From Nocardioides sp. S5 (lineage in GTDB: Bacteria; Actinomycetota; Actinomycetes; Propionibacteriales; Nocardioidaceae), in the NCBI RefSeq assembly GCF_017310035.1, contig NZ_CP022296.1, forward strand, positions 248,001 through 312,000: a stretch of 64,000 nucleotides of DNA, read 5' to 3'. Each line of letters starts with the position of its first letter. Position 1 is the first letter of the stretch. The translations under genes and the position numbers were made by a program. Below are positions 18,494 to 27,230 of this stretch, one piece after another. A model generated the notes under the pieces. That model was not told the DNA's origin, searched no databases, and saw only the letters and a program-made list of their open reading frames with translations.

Positions 18494-18967
18494 ATGTCCG
18501 ACAACCAGCGCGCGCGCCGCGACGAGACGCCCGAGGAGCGCGCCGACCGCAACTGGCTCGAGCTCCTCCAGGAGCTGCGGGTGAGCCAGACCGGAGTGCA
18601 GCTGCTGGCCGGTTTCCTCGCCACGCTGCCGTTCCAGTCGCGCTTCGACGAGCTCGACGCCTTCCAGCGCGGGTGGTTCGTCGGCCTGCTGGCCCTGGCG
18701 TTCACCACGGTCGCCGTGATGCTGGCCCCCGTCGCCATCCACCGCCACGTCTTCCAGGAGAACGCGAAGCCCGAGCTGGTGCGCGCGGGCCATCGGCTCA
18801 CCTCGATCGCGCTCGCGCTCATCGCCGTCCTGCTCGGCGGGATCCTGTTCCTCGTGGTGGACGTGGTCTACGACCGGCAGGCCGCCGCGGCGGGTGCCGT
18901 GGGGTCGGTGGTCGTGCTGGCCGGACTCCTGCTGGTCCTGCCGTCCCGGGTGCTGCGGCGCAGCTGA
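18494..18967 (+). CDS. DUF6328 family membrane protein
   Basis: A 157-residue protein with a charged N-terminus (RARRDETPEERADRNWLELL), a conserved ELLQELRVSQTGVQLLAGFLATLPFQSRF core split across two short helices, and four hydrophobic segments (near 35-50, 62-82, 100-125, 132-150). This is the actinobacterial DUF6328 pattern; function is unknown. It is convergent with the SRPBCC gene. Confidence 0.75.
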   Translation: MSDNQRARRDETPEERADRNWLELLQELRVSQTGVQLLAGFLATLPFQSRFDELDAFQRGWFVGLLALAFTTVAVMLAPVAIHRHVFQENAKPELVRAGHRLTSIALALIAVLLGGILFLVVDVVYDRQAAAAGAVGSVVVLAGLLLVLPSRVLRRS

Positions 18968-18973
18968 GGTCGC

Positions 18974-19411
18974 TCAGCCCGGCTGGCGGTCCAGGCAGGC
19001 GCGCAGCTGGTCCACCGTCTTCGAAGCCAGCCGTGGGAGATAGGCCTGGACGAGCGGCGAGGCCAGGCGCGAGACGCCGGAGAAGGACATGCGGGCGGTG
19101 TAGGACACCTGTGCGCCGCCGGTCGCCGGGGTGATCTCGAAGATGTCGTGGCCCTCGAACGACTCGTTGGTGCCGCGCAGGTGCACGCGGGTCGGTGCCA
19201 CGACCTCGGCGGCGGTGTAGGTGATCTCGACGGTGCGGCCCAGGAACGACGACACGTTGCGGTAGGTCGTGCCGACCCCGCCGTCGCCGCTGGTGCGCTC
19301 GCACGTGCGGGTGCCCGGGTCCCACTCCTCGGCCGTGCGGAAGTCGGCGAGGTAGGCGTGCGCCGCCTCGGGGGAGGCGGTCGTCGCGAACGTGCGGGTG
19401 ATGGAGGGCAT
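18974..19411 (-). CDS. SRPBCC family protein (START-like)
   Basis: A 145-residue helix-grip protein. It opens with MPSITRTFATTASPEAAHAYL, followed by DFRTAEEWDPGT, the strand-rich core and a long C-terminal helix (ASPLVQAYLPRLASKTVDQL), which together define the polyketide-cyclase/START-like fold for hydrophobic ligands. Many actinobacterial members are of unknown function. The start at 19411 begins exactly at the first strand of the fold. Confidence 0.82.
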   Translation of the reverse strand: MPSITRTFATTASPEAAHAYLADFRTAEEWDPGTRTCERTSGDGGVGTTYRNVSSFLGRTVEITYTAAEVVAPTRVHLRGTNESFEGHDIFEITPATGGAQVSYTARMSFSGVSRLASPLVQAYLPRLASKTVDQLRACLDRQPG

Positions 19412-19483
19412 GGGCCCACCGTAGCCAGCGGCCACCTCCCTTCGGCTGGTGTCCGCCTTGGCCCGGCCTCCTAGCGTGGAGGC

Positions 19484-20089
19484 ATGGCGAAGAAGACGAC
19501 TCGTTCCGCGACCACCTCGGTGTCCAGCGACGCCGACGCCCCCCTCACCGTCCCCGGCCTGGACGCCGCCACCGGTCACCGCGTGGCCGACGCGCTCCAG
19601 ATGCGGGTGCACGCGCTCAACGACCTGGCTCTCACCCTCAAGCACGCCCACTGGAACGTCGTGGGCCCGCACTTCATCGGCGTCCACGAGATGCTCGACC
19701 CGCAGATCGACGGCGTGCGCGAGATGATCGACGTGCTCGCCGAGCGCATGTCGACCCTCGGGGTGCCGCCGAACGGCCTGCCCGGTGCCCTCGTGGCCGC
19801 GCGCACCTGGGACGACTACGACCTCACCCGCGCCGACACCGCTGCCCACCTCGCCGCGCTCGACCTCGTCTACACCGGCGTCATCGAGGACCACCGCGCC
19901 GCGATCGAGGCCGTGGGCGACGACCCGGTGACCGAGGACATCGTGATCGGCCAGACCGCCGACCTCGAGCAGTTCCAGTGGTTCGTGCGGGCACACCTCC
20001 AGGGCGTCACCGGCGAGCTGGCGACCGCCGGCGCCTCGGGCGAGGTCGAGGCCGCCGAGAAGGTGTCGCGGCGCGGCCGCAAGCGCTGA
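19484..20089 (+). CDS. dps: Dps family DNA-protecting ferritin-like protein
   Basis: A 201-residue Dps protein that oxidises and stores iron and shields DNA under starvation or oxidative stress. The ferroxidase residues lie in LKHAHWNVVGPHFIGVHEML and DVLAERMSTLG. Lys/Arg-rich ends (AKKTTRS and SRRGRKR) fit DNA binding. A TAGCGT -10-like element sits 10 bases before the ATG, so the transcript may have almost no leader. Confidence 0.94.
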   Translation: MAKKTTRSATTSVSSDADAPLTVPGLDAATGHRVADALQMRVHALNDLALTLKHAHWNVVGPHFIGVHEMLDPQIDGVREMIDVLAERMSTLGVPPNGLPGALVAARTWDDYDLTRADTAAHLAALDLVYTGVIEDHRAAIEAVGDDPVTEDIVIGQTADLEQFQWFVRAHLQGVTGELATAGASGEVEAAEKVSRRGRKR

Positions 20090-20127
20090 GCCGACTGCGA
20101 CGCGCAGGCGTCCGCGCATACGTCACA

Positions 20128-20167
20128 CGCAGGGGTGGCTGGACCAGTGGTCCAGTCGCCCCTACGC
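20128..20167. terminator. Long imperfect stem-loop after dps
   Basis: A palindromic stretch CTGGACCA-G-TGGTCCAG is flanked by further complementary CGCAGGGG / CCCCTACG arms, giving a stem of about 19 bp with three mismatches. It begins about 38 bases after the dps stop and probably terminates that gene. Confidence 0.5.
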
Positions 20168-20246
20168 GTGTCCGGGGTTGGACGACCCTCACTTCGGTAA
20201 CGAACCGCTAACGGCTCGGCTGCGCTCTGGACGTGACCACCATCAC

Positions 20247-20275
20247 TACATATGTTGTCCCGCACAACATATGTA
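20247..20275. promoter_or_regulatory. 12-bp perfect inverted repeat, probable operator of the xylose transporter operon
   Basis: Arms TACATATGTTGT (20247-20258) and ACAACATATGTA (20264-20275) are perfectly complementary around CCCGC. It lies about 60 bp before the sugar-binding protein gene in an AT-rich patch. A matching half-site CCCGCACAACA recurs at 21509-21519 before the ATPase gene. The ROK regulators at 23632 or 24874 are the likely binders; this is inference. Confidence 0.6.
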
Positions 20276-20336
20276 CGACGGCGCAGTGTCCCCCGACCGG
20301 CCGACGTGCGATTGAAATCGCTAGGAGGCGGTTCGC

Positions 20337-21434
20337 GTGAAGCGGAAGCACAATTTGGTCCTCGTCCCCCTGCTGGGTGCCGCCATGGCCCTCACGGCCT
20401 GTGGCAGTGACGACGGCGACACCGGCTCTGACGCCGGCGACAGCGGCAGCGGCGGCGACTCCGCCGGCAAGATCGGCGTGATCCTCCCCGACACCGAGTC
20501 CTCGGTGCGCTGGGAGAGCGCGGACCGCCCCGCCCTCGCGGCTGCCTTCGAGGAGGCCGGCGTGGAGTACGACATCCAGAACGCCGAGGGTGACGCCGAG
20601 CGCATGACCCAGATCGCCGACTCGATGATCGGCGACGGCGTGACGGTCCTCGCCATCGTCAACCTCGACTCCGAGTCGGGCGCCGCGATCCAGGAGAAGG
20701 CCGCGTCGCAGGGCGTCGCCACCATCGACTACGACCGGCTCACGCTGGGCGGCACGGCGGAGTACTACGTCTCCTTCGACAACACCGTCGTCGGCGAGCT
20801 GCAGGGCCAGGGCCTCGCGGACTGCCTCGGTGACAAGGAGGCGAACATCGTCTACCTCAACGGCTCGCCCACCGACAACAACGCGACGCTGTTCGCCGAG
20901 GGCGCGCACAGCGTGCTCGACGAGATGAGCAACTACACCGTCGTCGGAGAGCAGGCCGTCCCGGACTGGGACAACGAAGAGGCCGCCACGATCTTCCAGC
21001 AGCTCTACACCGCTGCGGACGGCCAGGTCGACGGCGTGCTCGCCGCCAACGACGGCCTCGGCGGTGCCGCGATCAGCATCCTCGAGGCCAACGGCCAGGA
21101 CGGCAAGGTCCCGGTCACCGGGCAGGACGCCACGGTGGAGGGCCTGCAGAACGTGCTCGCCGGCACGCAGTGCATGACGGTCTACAAGTCCGCCACGCAG
21201 GAGGCCGAGGCGCTGGCCGAGGTCGCCATCGCGCTCGCCAACGGCGAGGAGGCCGAGACCACCGGCACGACGGTCGACTCCTCCGACGACAGCGAGGTCC
21301 CCTCGATCCTGCTCGAGCCGCAGGCGATCACGAAGGACAACGTCTCCGACGTGATCGAGGACGGTGGCCAGAAGGCCGAGGACGTGTGCACCGGCGACTT
21401 CGCCGACCTGTGCGCCGACGCCGGCATCTCCTGA
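20337..21434 (+). CDS. Sugar (xylose-type) ABC transporter substrate-binding lipoprotein
   Basis: A 365-residue periplasmic-binding-protein-fold lipoprotein. The signal peptide ends in lipobox LTAC with Cys22, followed by an acidic, Gly/Ser-rich linker (about 23-45). The mature part starts KIGVILPDTESSVRWESADRP, and the family blocks VEYDIQNAEGD, YDRLTLGG, YLNGSPTDNNA and DGVLAANDGLGGAAI match the XylF/RbsB-like class. The GTG start at 20337 has AGGAGG seven bases upstream. It heads an operon with the ATPase and permease and lies opposite xylBA, so xylose is the probable sugar. Confidence 0.9.
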   Translation: MKRKHNLVLVPLLGAAMALTACGSDDGDTGSDAGDSGSGGDSAGKIGVILPDTESSVRWESADRPALAAAFEEAGVEYDIQNAEGDAERMTQIADSMIGDGVTVLAIVNLDSESGAAIQEKAASQGVATIDYDRLTLGGTAEYYVSFDNTVVGELQGQGLADCLGDKEANIVYLNGSPTDNNATLFAEGAHSVLDEMSNYTVVGEQAVPDWDNEEAATIFQQLYTAADGQVDGVLAANDGLGGAAISILEANGQDGKVPVTGQDATVEGLQNVLAGTQCMTVYKSATQEAEALAEVAIALANGEEAETTGTTVDSSDDSEVPSILLEPQAITKDNVSDVIEDGGQKAEDVCTGDFADLCADAGIS

Positions 21435-21465
21435 TCCCCTGACCGGCTGATCAGATCCACCTCGG

Positions 21466-21499
21466 ACGACGCCCGGGCCGACCCCGGCCCGGGCGTCGT
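21466..21499 (+). terminator. Perfect 15-bp intercistronic stem-loop
   Basis: Arms 21466-21480 (ACGACGCCCGGGCCG) and 21485-21499 are perfectly complementary around a 4-base loop. It lies between the binding-protein and ATPase genes. Such structures commonly cause partial termination or protect the upstream mRNA, giving more binding protein than membrane parts. Confidence 0.65.
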
Positions 21500-21546
21500 A
21501 CTTGTCCACCCGCACAACAAATTCTTCGCGATCGGAAGTGAATCCC

Positions 21547-22323
21547 ATGGTTGAGCCGCTGCTCGAGCTCCGTGGAGTCAACAAGAGCTTCGGTGTGGTG
21601 CACGTGCTGCACGACGTCGACTTCGCGGTCTACCCGGGGCAGGTGACCGCCCTCGTCGGCGACAACGGCGCCGGCAAGTCGACCCTCGTCAAGATCATCG
21701 CCGGCATCTACGGCCGCGACTCCGGCGACTACCACTTCGACGGCAAGCCGGTCGAGGTCCACGGCCCCCGCGACGTCGCCGCGCTGGGTGTGGAGGTCGT
21801 CTACCAGGACCTCGCGCTCTGCGACAACCTCGACATCGTCGAGAACATGTTCCTCGGCCGCGAGGAGACCAGCCGCTTCGGCCTCGACGAGGTCACCATG
21901 GAGACGCGCGCCCGCGAGACACTGGCGTCGCTGTCGGTGCGCACGGTCAAGTCGGTGCGCCAGAGCGTGGCCAGCCTGTCGGGAGGTCAGCGCCAGACCG
22001 TGGCCATCGCCAAGGCGGTGCTGTGGAACTCCAAGGTCGTCCTCCTCGACGAGCCCACCGCGGCCCTCGGCGTGGCGCAGACCCGTCAGGTCCTCGACCT
22101 CGTGCGTCGCCTCGCCGACCGCGGGCTCGGCGTCGTGCTGATCTCGCACAACATGGGCGACGTCTTCGAGGTCGCCGACCGGATCACCGCGCTCTACCTC
22201 GGCCGGGTGGCGGCCGACGTCCCCGCGAAGGACCTCACCCACAGCCAGGTCGTCGAGCTCATCACCGCCGGCCGCTCGGGCGACCTCGGCATCGCCGAGA
22301 ACCCCGCGACCGCGACCGTCTGA
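21547..22323 (+). CDS. Sugar ABC transporter ATP-binding protein
   Basis: A 258-residue ATPase that powers sugar uptake. Walker A GDNGAGKST is at 38-46, the signature is SLSGGQRQT, and Walker B is VVLLDEPTAALG. It has a single nucleotide-binding domain, unlike the double-domain XylG/RbsA type, so it probably works as a homodimer, as in FrcA-like transporters. The ATG at 21547 is used; upstream codons in frame are not conserved. The permease follows after 21 bp. Confidence 0.92.
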   Translation: MVEPLLELRGVNKSFGVVHVLHDVDFAVYPGQVTALVGDNGAGKSTLVKIIAGIYGRDSGDYHFDGKPVEVHGPRDVAALGVEVVYQDLALCDNLDIVENMFLGREETSRFGLDEVTMETRARETLASLSVRTVKSVRQSVASLSGGQRQTVAIAKAVLWNSKVVLLDEPTAALGVAQTRQVLDLVRRLADRGLGVVLISHNMGDVFEVADRITALYLGRVAADVPAKDLTHSQVVELITAGRSGDLGIAENPATATV

Positions 22324-22344
22324 GAAGGACCGGAGACCCCCACC

Positions 22345-23622
22345 ATGACTGCTTCCACCGACACCGCGTCCGCTTCCACACCCGCCCCCAGCGGGTTCGA
22401 CAACGACAACCGCCAGGCCGCGACCATCGGCGACGCGGCTCGTGACTACGTCAACCGCCTGCGCGGCGGCGACATGGGCTCGCTGCCCGCGATCCTCGGC
22501 CTGGTCTTCCTGGTCGTCGTCTTCGCCTCGCTCAACGACCGGTTCCTCACGACCTACAACATGGCCAACCTGGTCATCCAGGCCGGTTCGATCATCGTCC
22601 TGGCCATGGGCATCGTCTTCGTGCTGCTGCTCGGCGAGATCGACCTCTCCGCGGGTGTCGCGGGCGGCGCGTCGGCGACGATCATCGCGCTGATGCTCAT
22701 CGACTACGACTGGACGTGGTGGATGGCCACGCTGGCCGGGATCGCGGCCGGCGCGGTGATCGGCCTGGCGATCGGTGCCCTGGTGTCGATGCTCGGCATC
22801 CCGTCGTTCGTCGTCACCCTGGCCTTCTTCCTGGCCCTCCAGGCCGTGCCGCTGCGGCTCATCGGCTCGGGCGGCTCGCTGCGCTTCAACGACGAGGTGC
22901 TGCGCGGGCTGTCGATCAAGAACGTGCCGGTCACCGCGGGCTGGATCGCCGCGATCCTCATCGTGGTGGGCTTCGCAGCGTTGTCGCTGTGGCGCTACCG
23001 CTCCCTGTCGGCCAAGGGCCTGGTCCACCAGCCCCTCAGCCTCGTGATCGTCCGGATCGCCGTGCTGGCCGTGATCGTGCTGGGGCTCACCGCGCTCCTG
23101 AGCGCCAACCGCGCACCGAACCCCAACTTCGACATCAGCGGCATCCCGTGGGTGGCGCCCGTCGTGATCGCGCTGCTGCTCTTCTGGACCTTCGTGCTGA
23201 CCAAGACCCGCTTCGGCCGTCACCTCTACGCCGTCGGCGGCAACGCCGAGGCCGCGCGCCGTGCCGGCATCAACGTGCTGCGGGTCCGGATCATGGCCTT
23301 CGTCATCTGCTCCTCCATGGCGGCGATCGCCGGGCTCCTGTCGGCGTCCTACACCGGCAAGGTCTCCCCGGGCTCCGGCGGCGGCAACGAGCTGCTCTAC
23401 GCCGTCGCGGCCGCCGTCATCGGCGGCACCAGCCTCTTCGGTGGTCGCGGCCGCGCCATGGACGCCGTGGTCGGCGGCCTGGTCATCGCGACCATCCCCA
23501 ACGGTCTCGGCCTGCTCGACCAGGCGGCGTACATCAACTTCGTGGTCACCGGCGGCGTCCTGCTGCTCGCCGCGAGCGTCGATGCGATCTCGCGCCGCCG
23601 CCGTTCCTCGGCCGGGGTCTAG
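22345..23622 (+). CDS. Sugar ABC transporter permease (XylH-like)
   Basis: A 425-residue inner-membrane permease of the ribose/xylose class with about ten hydrophobic helices. The conserved motifs LLGEIDLSAGV and GIPSFVVTLAFF, the loop TRFGRHLYAVGGNAEAARRA and the late GGTSLFGGRG identify the family. An extra loop with two helices around 210-270 is typical of XylH. GGAG precedes the ATG at 22345. It ends 9 bp before the ROK gene. Confidence 0.92.
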   Translation: MTASTDTASASTPAPSGFDNDNRQAATIGDAARDYVNRLRGGDMGSLPAILGLVFLVVVFASLNDRFLTTYNMANLVIQAGSIIVLAMGIVFVLLLGEIDLSAGVAGGASATIIALMLIDYDWTWWMATLAGIAAGAVIGLAIGALVSMLGIPSFVVTLAFFLALQAVPLRLIGSGGSLRFNDEVLRGLSIKNVPVTAGWIAAILIVVGFAALSLWRYRSLSAKGLVHQPLSLVIVRIAVLAVIVLGLTALLSANRAPNPNFDISGIPWVAPVVIALLLFWTFVLTKTRFGRHLYAVGGNAEAARRAGINVLRVRIMAFVICSSMAAIAGLLSASYTGKVSPGSGGGNELLYAVAAAVIGGTSLFGGRGRAMDAVVGGLVIATIPNGLGLLDQAAYINFVVTGGVLLLAASVDAISRRRRSSAGV

Positions 23623-23631
23623 GTCGACCAC

Positions 23632-24861
23632 ATGACCGCCCAGCGGCGCTCGGGCCTCGGCACCAACCAGGAGGCCGTCCGGCGCCACAACCTCGGGACG
23701 CTGCTGCGCCACGTCCACGGTGCCGGACAGATCTCCCGGGCCGAGCTCACCAGCCTGATGGGCCTCAACCGGAGCACCATCGCCGGGCTGGTCGCGGAGC
23801 TGGAGTCCCTGGGCATCTCCGAGCGGGCGACCCCCGCCGGAGGTGCCCGACAGGGCGCCGGACGCCCCTCGGCCGGGGTGGCGATCGCCGCCGACGGCCC
23901 GTGCGTGATCGCCGTGGACCTCGGGGTCGACCGGGCCGTGGTGGCCCGCGTCGGCCTCGGCGGCCGGGTGCTCCAGCGGGCGCAGGCGCCGGTGCCCGCC
24001 GAGGGCGAGGCCTGGCAGGTCGGCGCCTCGGTGGCCGCACTCATCCGCGAGGTCGTCGAGGACGCGCCCGCCGCCTCGCCGCTGGTGGGCATCGGCATCA
24101 GCGTGCCCGGCATGGTGCGGCGCAGCGACGGCCTGATCCGGCTCGCGCCCAACCTCGAGTGGCACGACGTGTCGTTCGGGGGCATCGTCCTGGCCGCGCT
24201 GGGCCTCGACGTCCCCGTGTCGCTGGCGAACGACGCCGACCTCGGTGCGCTCGCCGAGCACACCCGCGGTGTCGGGGTGGGCATCGACGACCTCATCTAC
24301 GTCTCCGGCAACGTCGGCGTCGGCGCCGGCGTGATCATGGGCGGGCACCGGCTCGAAGGTGCCGGCGGCTACGCCGGCGAGGTGGGCCACCTCCGCTTCG
24401 ACCCCGGTGGTCGCCCCTGCCACTGCGGCAACCGCGGCTGCTGGGAGACCGAGGTCGGCGGCCACGCCATCGCCGAGGCCATCCACTGCCCGCCCGACAA
24501 GGTCGCCCAGCTCGACGAGGTGCTGGACGGCTTCGACTCCCCGTCGCCGGAGCTGCGCCGCACCGGCACCGCGATCGGCCACGGGCTGGCCAGCATCGTC
24601 AACATGTTCAACCCGCGGCTGGTGATCCTCGGGGGATATTTCCGCTCGCTCCACCAGCTCGTCGGGCCCGACATCGAGGCCGGACTGGCCGACCGCGCCC
24701 TGCCCGCGCCTCTGGAGTCGGTGCGGCTCACGCTGCCCGGCCTGGGATCGGACTCGGCGCTGCTCGGAGCGGCCGAGATCGCGCTCGAGCCGCTCTTCGT
24801 GGACCCGGTGGCCGCGCTGGGCACCGCGCTGGTCGACGTACGCGCCCGCCTCGCCGGCTGA
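23632..24861 (+). CDS. ROK family transcriptional regulator of the transporter operon
   Basis: A 409-residue ROK protein: an N-terminal winged helix (RRHNLGTLLRHVHGAGQISR then AELTSLMGLNRSTIAGLVAE), then a sugar-kinase-like domain with VDLGVDRAVVARV, the ROK zinc motif CHCGNRGCWE and NMFNPRLVILGG. It probably binds a sugar and represses or activates the transporter genes. It closes that operon and is convergent, 12 bp apart, with a second ROK gene, so two ROK regulators serve one locus. Confidence 0.88.
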   Translation: MTAQRRSGLGTNQEAVRRHNLGTLLRHVHGAGQISRAELTSLMGLNRSTIAGLVAELESLGISERATPAGGARQGAGRPSAGVAIAADGPCVIAVDLGVDRAVVARVGLGGRVLQRAQAPVPAEGEAWQVGASVAALIREVVEDAPAASPLVGIGISVPGMVRRSDGLIRLAPNLEWHDVSFGGIVLAALGLDVPVSLANDADLGALAEHTRGVGVGIDDLIYVSGNVGVGAGVIMGGHRLEGAGGYAGEVGHLRFDPGGRPCHCGNRGCWETEVGGHAIAEAIHCPPDKVAQLDEVLDGFDSPSPELRRTGTAIGHGLASIVNMFNPRLVILGGYFRSLHQLVGPDIEAGLADRALPAPLESVRLTLPGLGSDSALLGAAEIALEPLFVDPVAALGTALVDVRARLAG

Positions 24862-24873
24862 CCGGTCGCGGGC

Positions 24874-26061
24874 TCAGGACGTCAGGTCGAGCTCACCGCT
24901 GAAGACCGGTCCCAGCGACTGCTCGGCGGCGCCGAGGGCGGCCGCGCGGATGCCGAGCGTGCTGAGTCGCAGCTCGGGGCGCACCTGCGCCTCGGAGGCC
25001 AGTCGTTCGTCGAGCGTGCGCCTCGCCGGGTCGAGCACGAGGTCGCCGAGCGGCGCGAAGTAGCCGCCGAGCACGACGACCTCGGGGTCGAGCACGCTGC
25101 TGAGCATCGCGATGCCGAGGCCGACGCCGCGCCCGACGCGCTCGAGGCCGGCGCGCACCCCGGCGTCGGTGGCGGCGCGCTCGGCCACGGCCTCCGCGGT
25201 CCGCAGCGGGGTGTCCAGCTCGTGCATGCCGACCTCGGCGAGCATCGCGTGCAGGCCGACCGAGGCCTCCCAGCAGCCGTGGCGGCCGCACCCGCACACC
25301 GCGGACGCGTCACCGAGGGGCATGTGGCCGACCTCGCCGGCGAAGCCCGCAGCCCCGCGCACCAGCTCGCCGCCCTGCACGATGCCGGCGCCGATGCCGA
25401 CGGTGCCGGTGAGGTAGAGCGCGTGGGCGGCGCCGCGCGCGGCCCCGTGGTGGGACTCGGCGTACGCCGCGCAGTTGGCGTCGTTGCTCACCCGCACGGC
25501 CGGGGTCGGTCCGGCGCCGAGTTCGGCCAGCGTGGCCGTGAGGTCGTCGGCGAGGCCCGCGCCCTCGAGGTGGAGGTTGGGTGCCCACGCGACGGTGCGG
25601 TTGTCGCCGCGGACCAGCGCCGGCACCGCCACGGTGGCGCCGACCAGCCGGCGGCCGTCGCCGACCGCGGCGGCGTACGCGTCACGGGCGAGCGCCAGCA
25701 GGTCGGCGGTGTCGCCGGTGCCGGGCCGGCTCTCGCTGAGGACCACCTGTCCGGCCAGGTCGAGGACCACGGCGGAGGTGTAGTCGACGTTGAGCTCCAG
25801 CCCGAGCGCGACGACACCCTCGCCGCGCAGCGCCACCGGGCGGCCGGGCCGGCCTCGCACCCCGGGTCGCGAGCCCTCCTCGGCCACCGCACCGGCGGCC
25901 TGGAGGTCCGCGACGATCACGCCGACGGTGGCCTTGGCGAGTCCGGTGTCCTTGGCGAGCTCGGCCCGGGTGGAGGGTCCGCAGCGGCGCAGGGAACGCA
26001 GGACCGCGGCGGTGTTGTCGCGCCGCAGTCCCTCGGTGCCGGCGCCGCCGGGACGGTCCAC
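24874..26061 (-). CDS. xylR: ROK family transcriptional regulator, xylose repressor type
   Basis: A 395-residue ROK regulator with an N-terminal winged helix (LRRDNTAAVLRSLRRCGPST then RAELAKDTGLAKATVG) and a kinase-like ligand domain with CGCGRHGCWE. It is placed last in xylB-xylA-xylR, which supports the XylR role of xylose-responsive repressor of xylBA. The GTG at 26061 lies 2 bp after the xylA stop (TGACCGTGG), so translation is coupled; the frame continues upstream inside xylA but without homology. Confidence 0.85.
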   Translation of the reverse strand: MDRPGGAGTEGLRRDNTAAVLRSLRRCGPSTRAELAKDTGLAKATVGVIVADLQAAGAVAEEGSRPGVRGRPGRPVALRGEGVVALGLELNVDYTSAVVLDLAGQVVLSESRPGTGDTADLLALARDAYAAAVGDGRRLVGATVAVPALVRGDNRTVAWAPNLHLEGAGLADDLTATLAELGAGPTPAVRVSNDANCAAYAESHHGAARGAAHALYLTGTVGIGAGIVQGGELVRGAAGFAGEVGHMPLGDASAVCGCGRHGCWEASVGLHAMLAEVGMHELDTPLRTAEAVAERAATDAGVRAGLERVGRGVGLGIAMLSSVLDPEVVVLGGYFAPLGDLVLDPARRTLDERLASEAQVRPELRLSTLGIRAAALGAAEQSLGPVFSGELDLTS

Positions 26062-26063
26062 GG

Positions 26064-27230
26064 TCAGCGGACGCCGTACAGGTGCTCGAGCGCCAGCTGG
26101 TCGAGGTGCTCGGTGGCAGCGCCGATCGTGGCCAGTGCCTCGGGGTCGGGCAGCTGCCACTCGAGCAGCTGCTTCCAGTCCTCGCCCTCGCCGAGGGTGG
26201 GCTGGGCCAGCTCGGGCAGGCGCGCGGCGACCAGCGCCTCCTGCACCTCGGGGTCGGCGCGGAAGGCCTTCACCTTCTCGCGCAGGATCAGGTAGTTGCG
26301 CATGTTGGCCGCGGCGCTGACCCACACGCCGTCCTCGTCCTCGATGCGCGAGGGCTTGTAGTCGAAGTGCACCGGGCCGTCGTAGCCACCGGCGAGGAGC
26401 ACGTCGACGATCCAGAACGCGCCGCGCACGTTGCCGGCGCCGAAGCGCAGGTCCTGGTCGTACTTCGGGCCGTTCTGGCCGTTGAGGTCGATGTGGTAGA
26501 GCTTGCCGGCCCACAGCGCCTGGGCGTACCCCGCGGCGGCGTTCATGCCGGCCATCTCCTCGTGCCCGATCTCCGGGTTCACGCCCACCAGCTCGGGGCG
26601 CTCGAGCTCGTTGATGAAGGCCAGCGCGTGCCCGATGGTGGGCAGCAGGATGTCGCCGCGGGGCTCGTTGGGCTTGGGCTCGATCGCGAAGCGGAGGTCG
26701 TAGCCCTTCTCGGTCACGTAGTCGCCGAGGAGGTCGAAGGCCTCCTTCATGCGGTCCAGCGCGACGGTGGTGTCCTGCGAGGCGCCGTACTCCGCGCCCT
26801 CGCGCCCGCCCCACGCGACGTAGACTTTGGCGCCGAGCTCGGCGGCCAGATCGATGTTGCGCATCACCTTGCGCAGCGCGAAGCGACGGATCTCGCGGTT
26901 GTTGTTGGTGAAGCCGCCGGCCTTGAAGACCGGGTGGCTGAAGAGGTTGGTGGTCGCGGTGGTGACGACCAGGCCGGTGTCCTCGAGGCCCTTCTTGAAG
27001 CGGGCGATGATCTTGTCGCGGGTGGCGTCGTCGGAGCCGAAGGGGATCACGTCGTCGTCGTGGAAGTTCACGCCGTAGGCGCCGAGCTCGGCCAGCTTCT
27101 CCAGCGCGTGGACGGTGTCCATGGGCGGGCGCGTCGCGCCGCCGAACGGGTCGACGCCCTGCCAGCCGACGGTCCAGAGGCCGAAGGAGAACTTGTCCTC
27201 GGGGGTGGGGGTGGGGATCTGGGTGGTCAT
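26064..27230 (-). CDS. xylA: Xylose isomerase
   Basis: A 388-residue TIM-barrel enzyme converting D-xylose to D-xylulose with two divalent metals. The actinobacterial class I type is clear: [19 protein letters not shown], the catalytic-His block [13 protein letters not shown], the metal ligands in [13 protein letters not shown] and [13 protein letters not shown], and LYHIDLNGQ. The N-terminus is compact and the length is standard. It overlaps xylB by 4 bp (ATGA). Confidence 0.97.
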   Translation of the reverse strand: MTTQIPTPTPEDKFSFGLWTVGWQGVDPFGGATRPPMDTVHALEKLAELGAYGVNFHDDDVIPFGSDDATRDKIIARFKKGLEDTGLVVTTATTNLFSHPVFKAGGFTNNNREIRRFALRKVMRNIDLAAELGAKVYVAWGGREGAEYGASQDTTVALDRMKEAFDLLGDYVTEKGYDLRFAIEPKPNEPRGDILLPTIGHALAFINELERPELVGVNPEIGHEEMAGMNAAAGYAQALWAGKLYHIDLNGQNGPKYDQDLRFGAGNVRGAFWIVDVLLAGGYDGPVHFDYKPSRIEDEDGVWVSAAANMRNYLILREKVKAFRADPEVQEALVAARLPELAQPTLGEGEDWKQLLEWQLPDPEALATIGAATEHLDQLALEHLYGVR

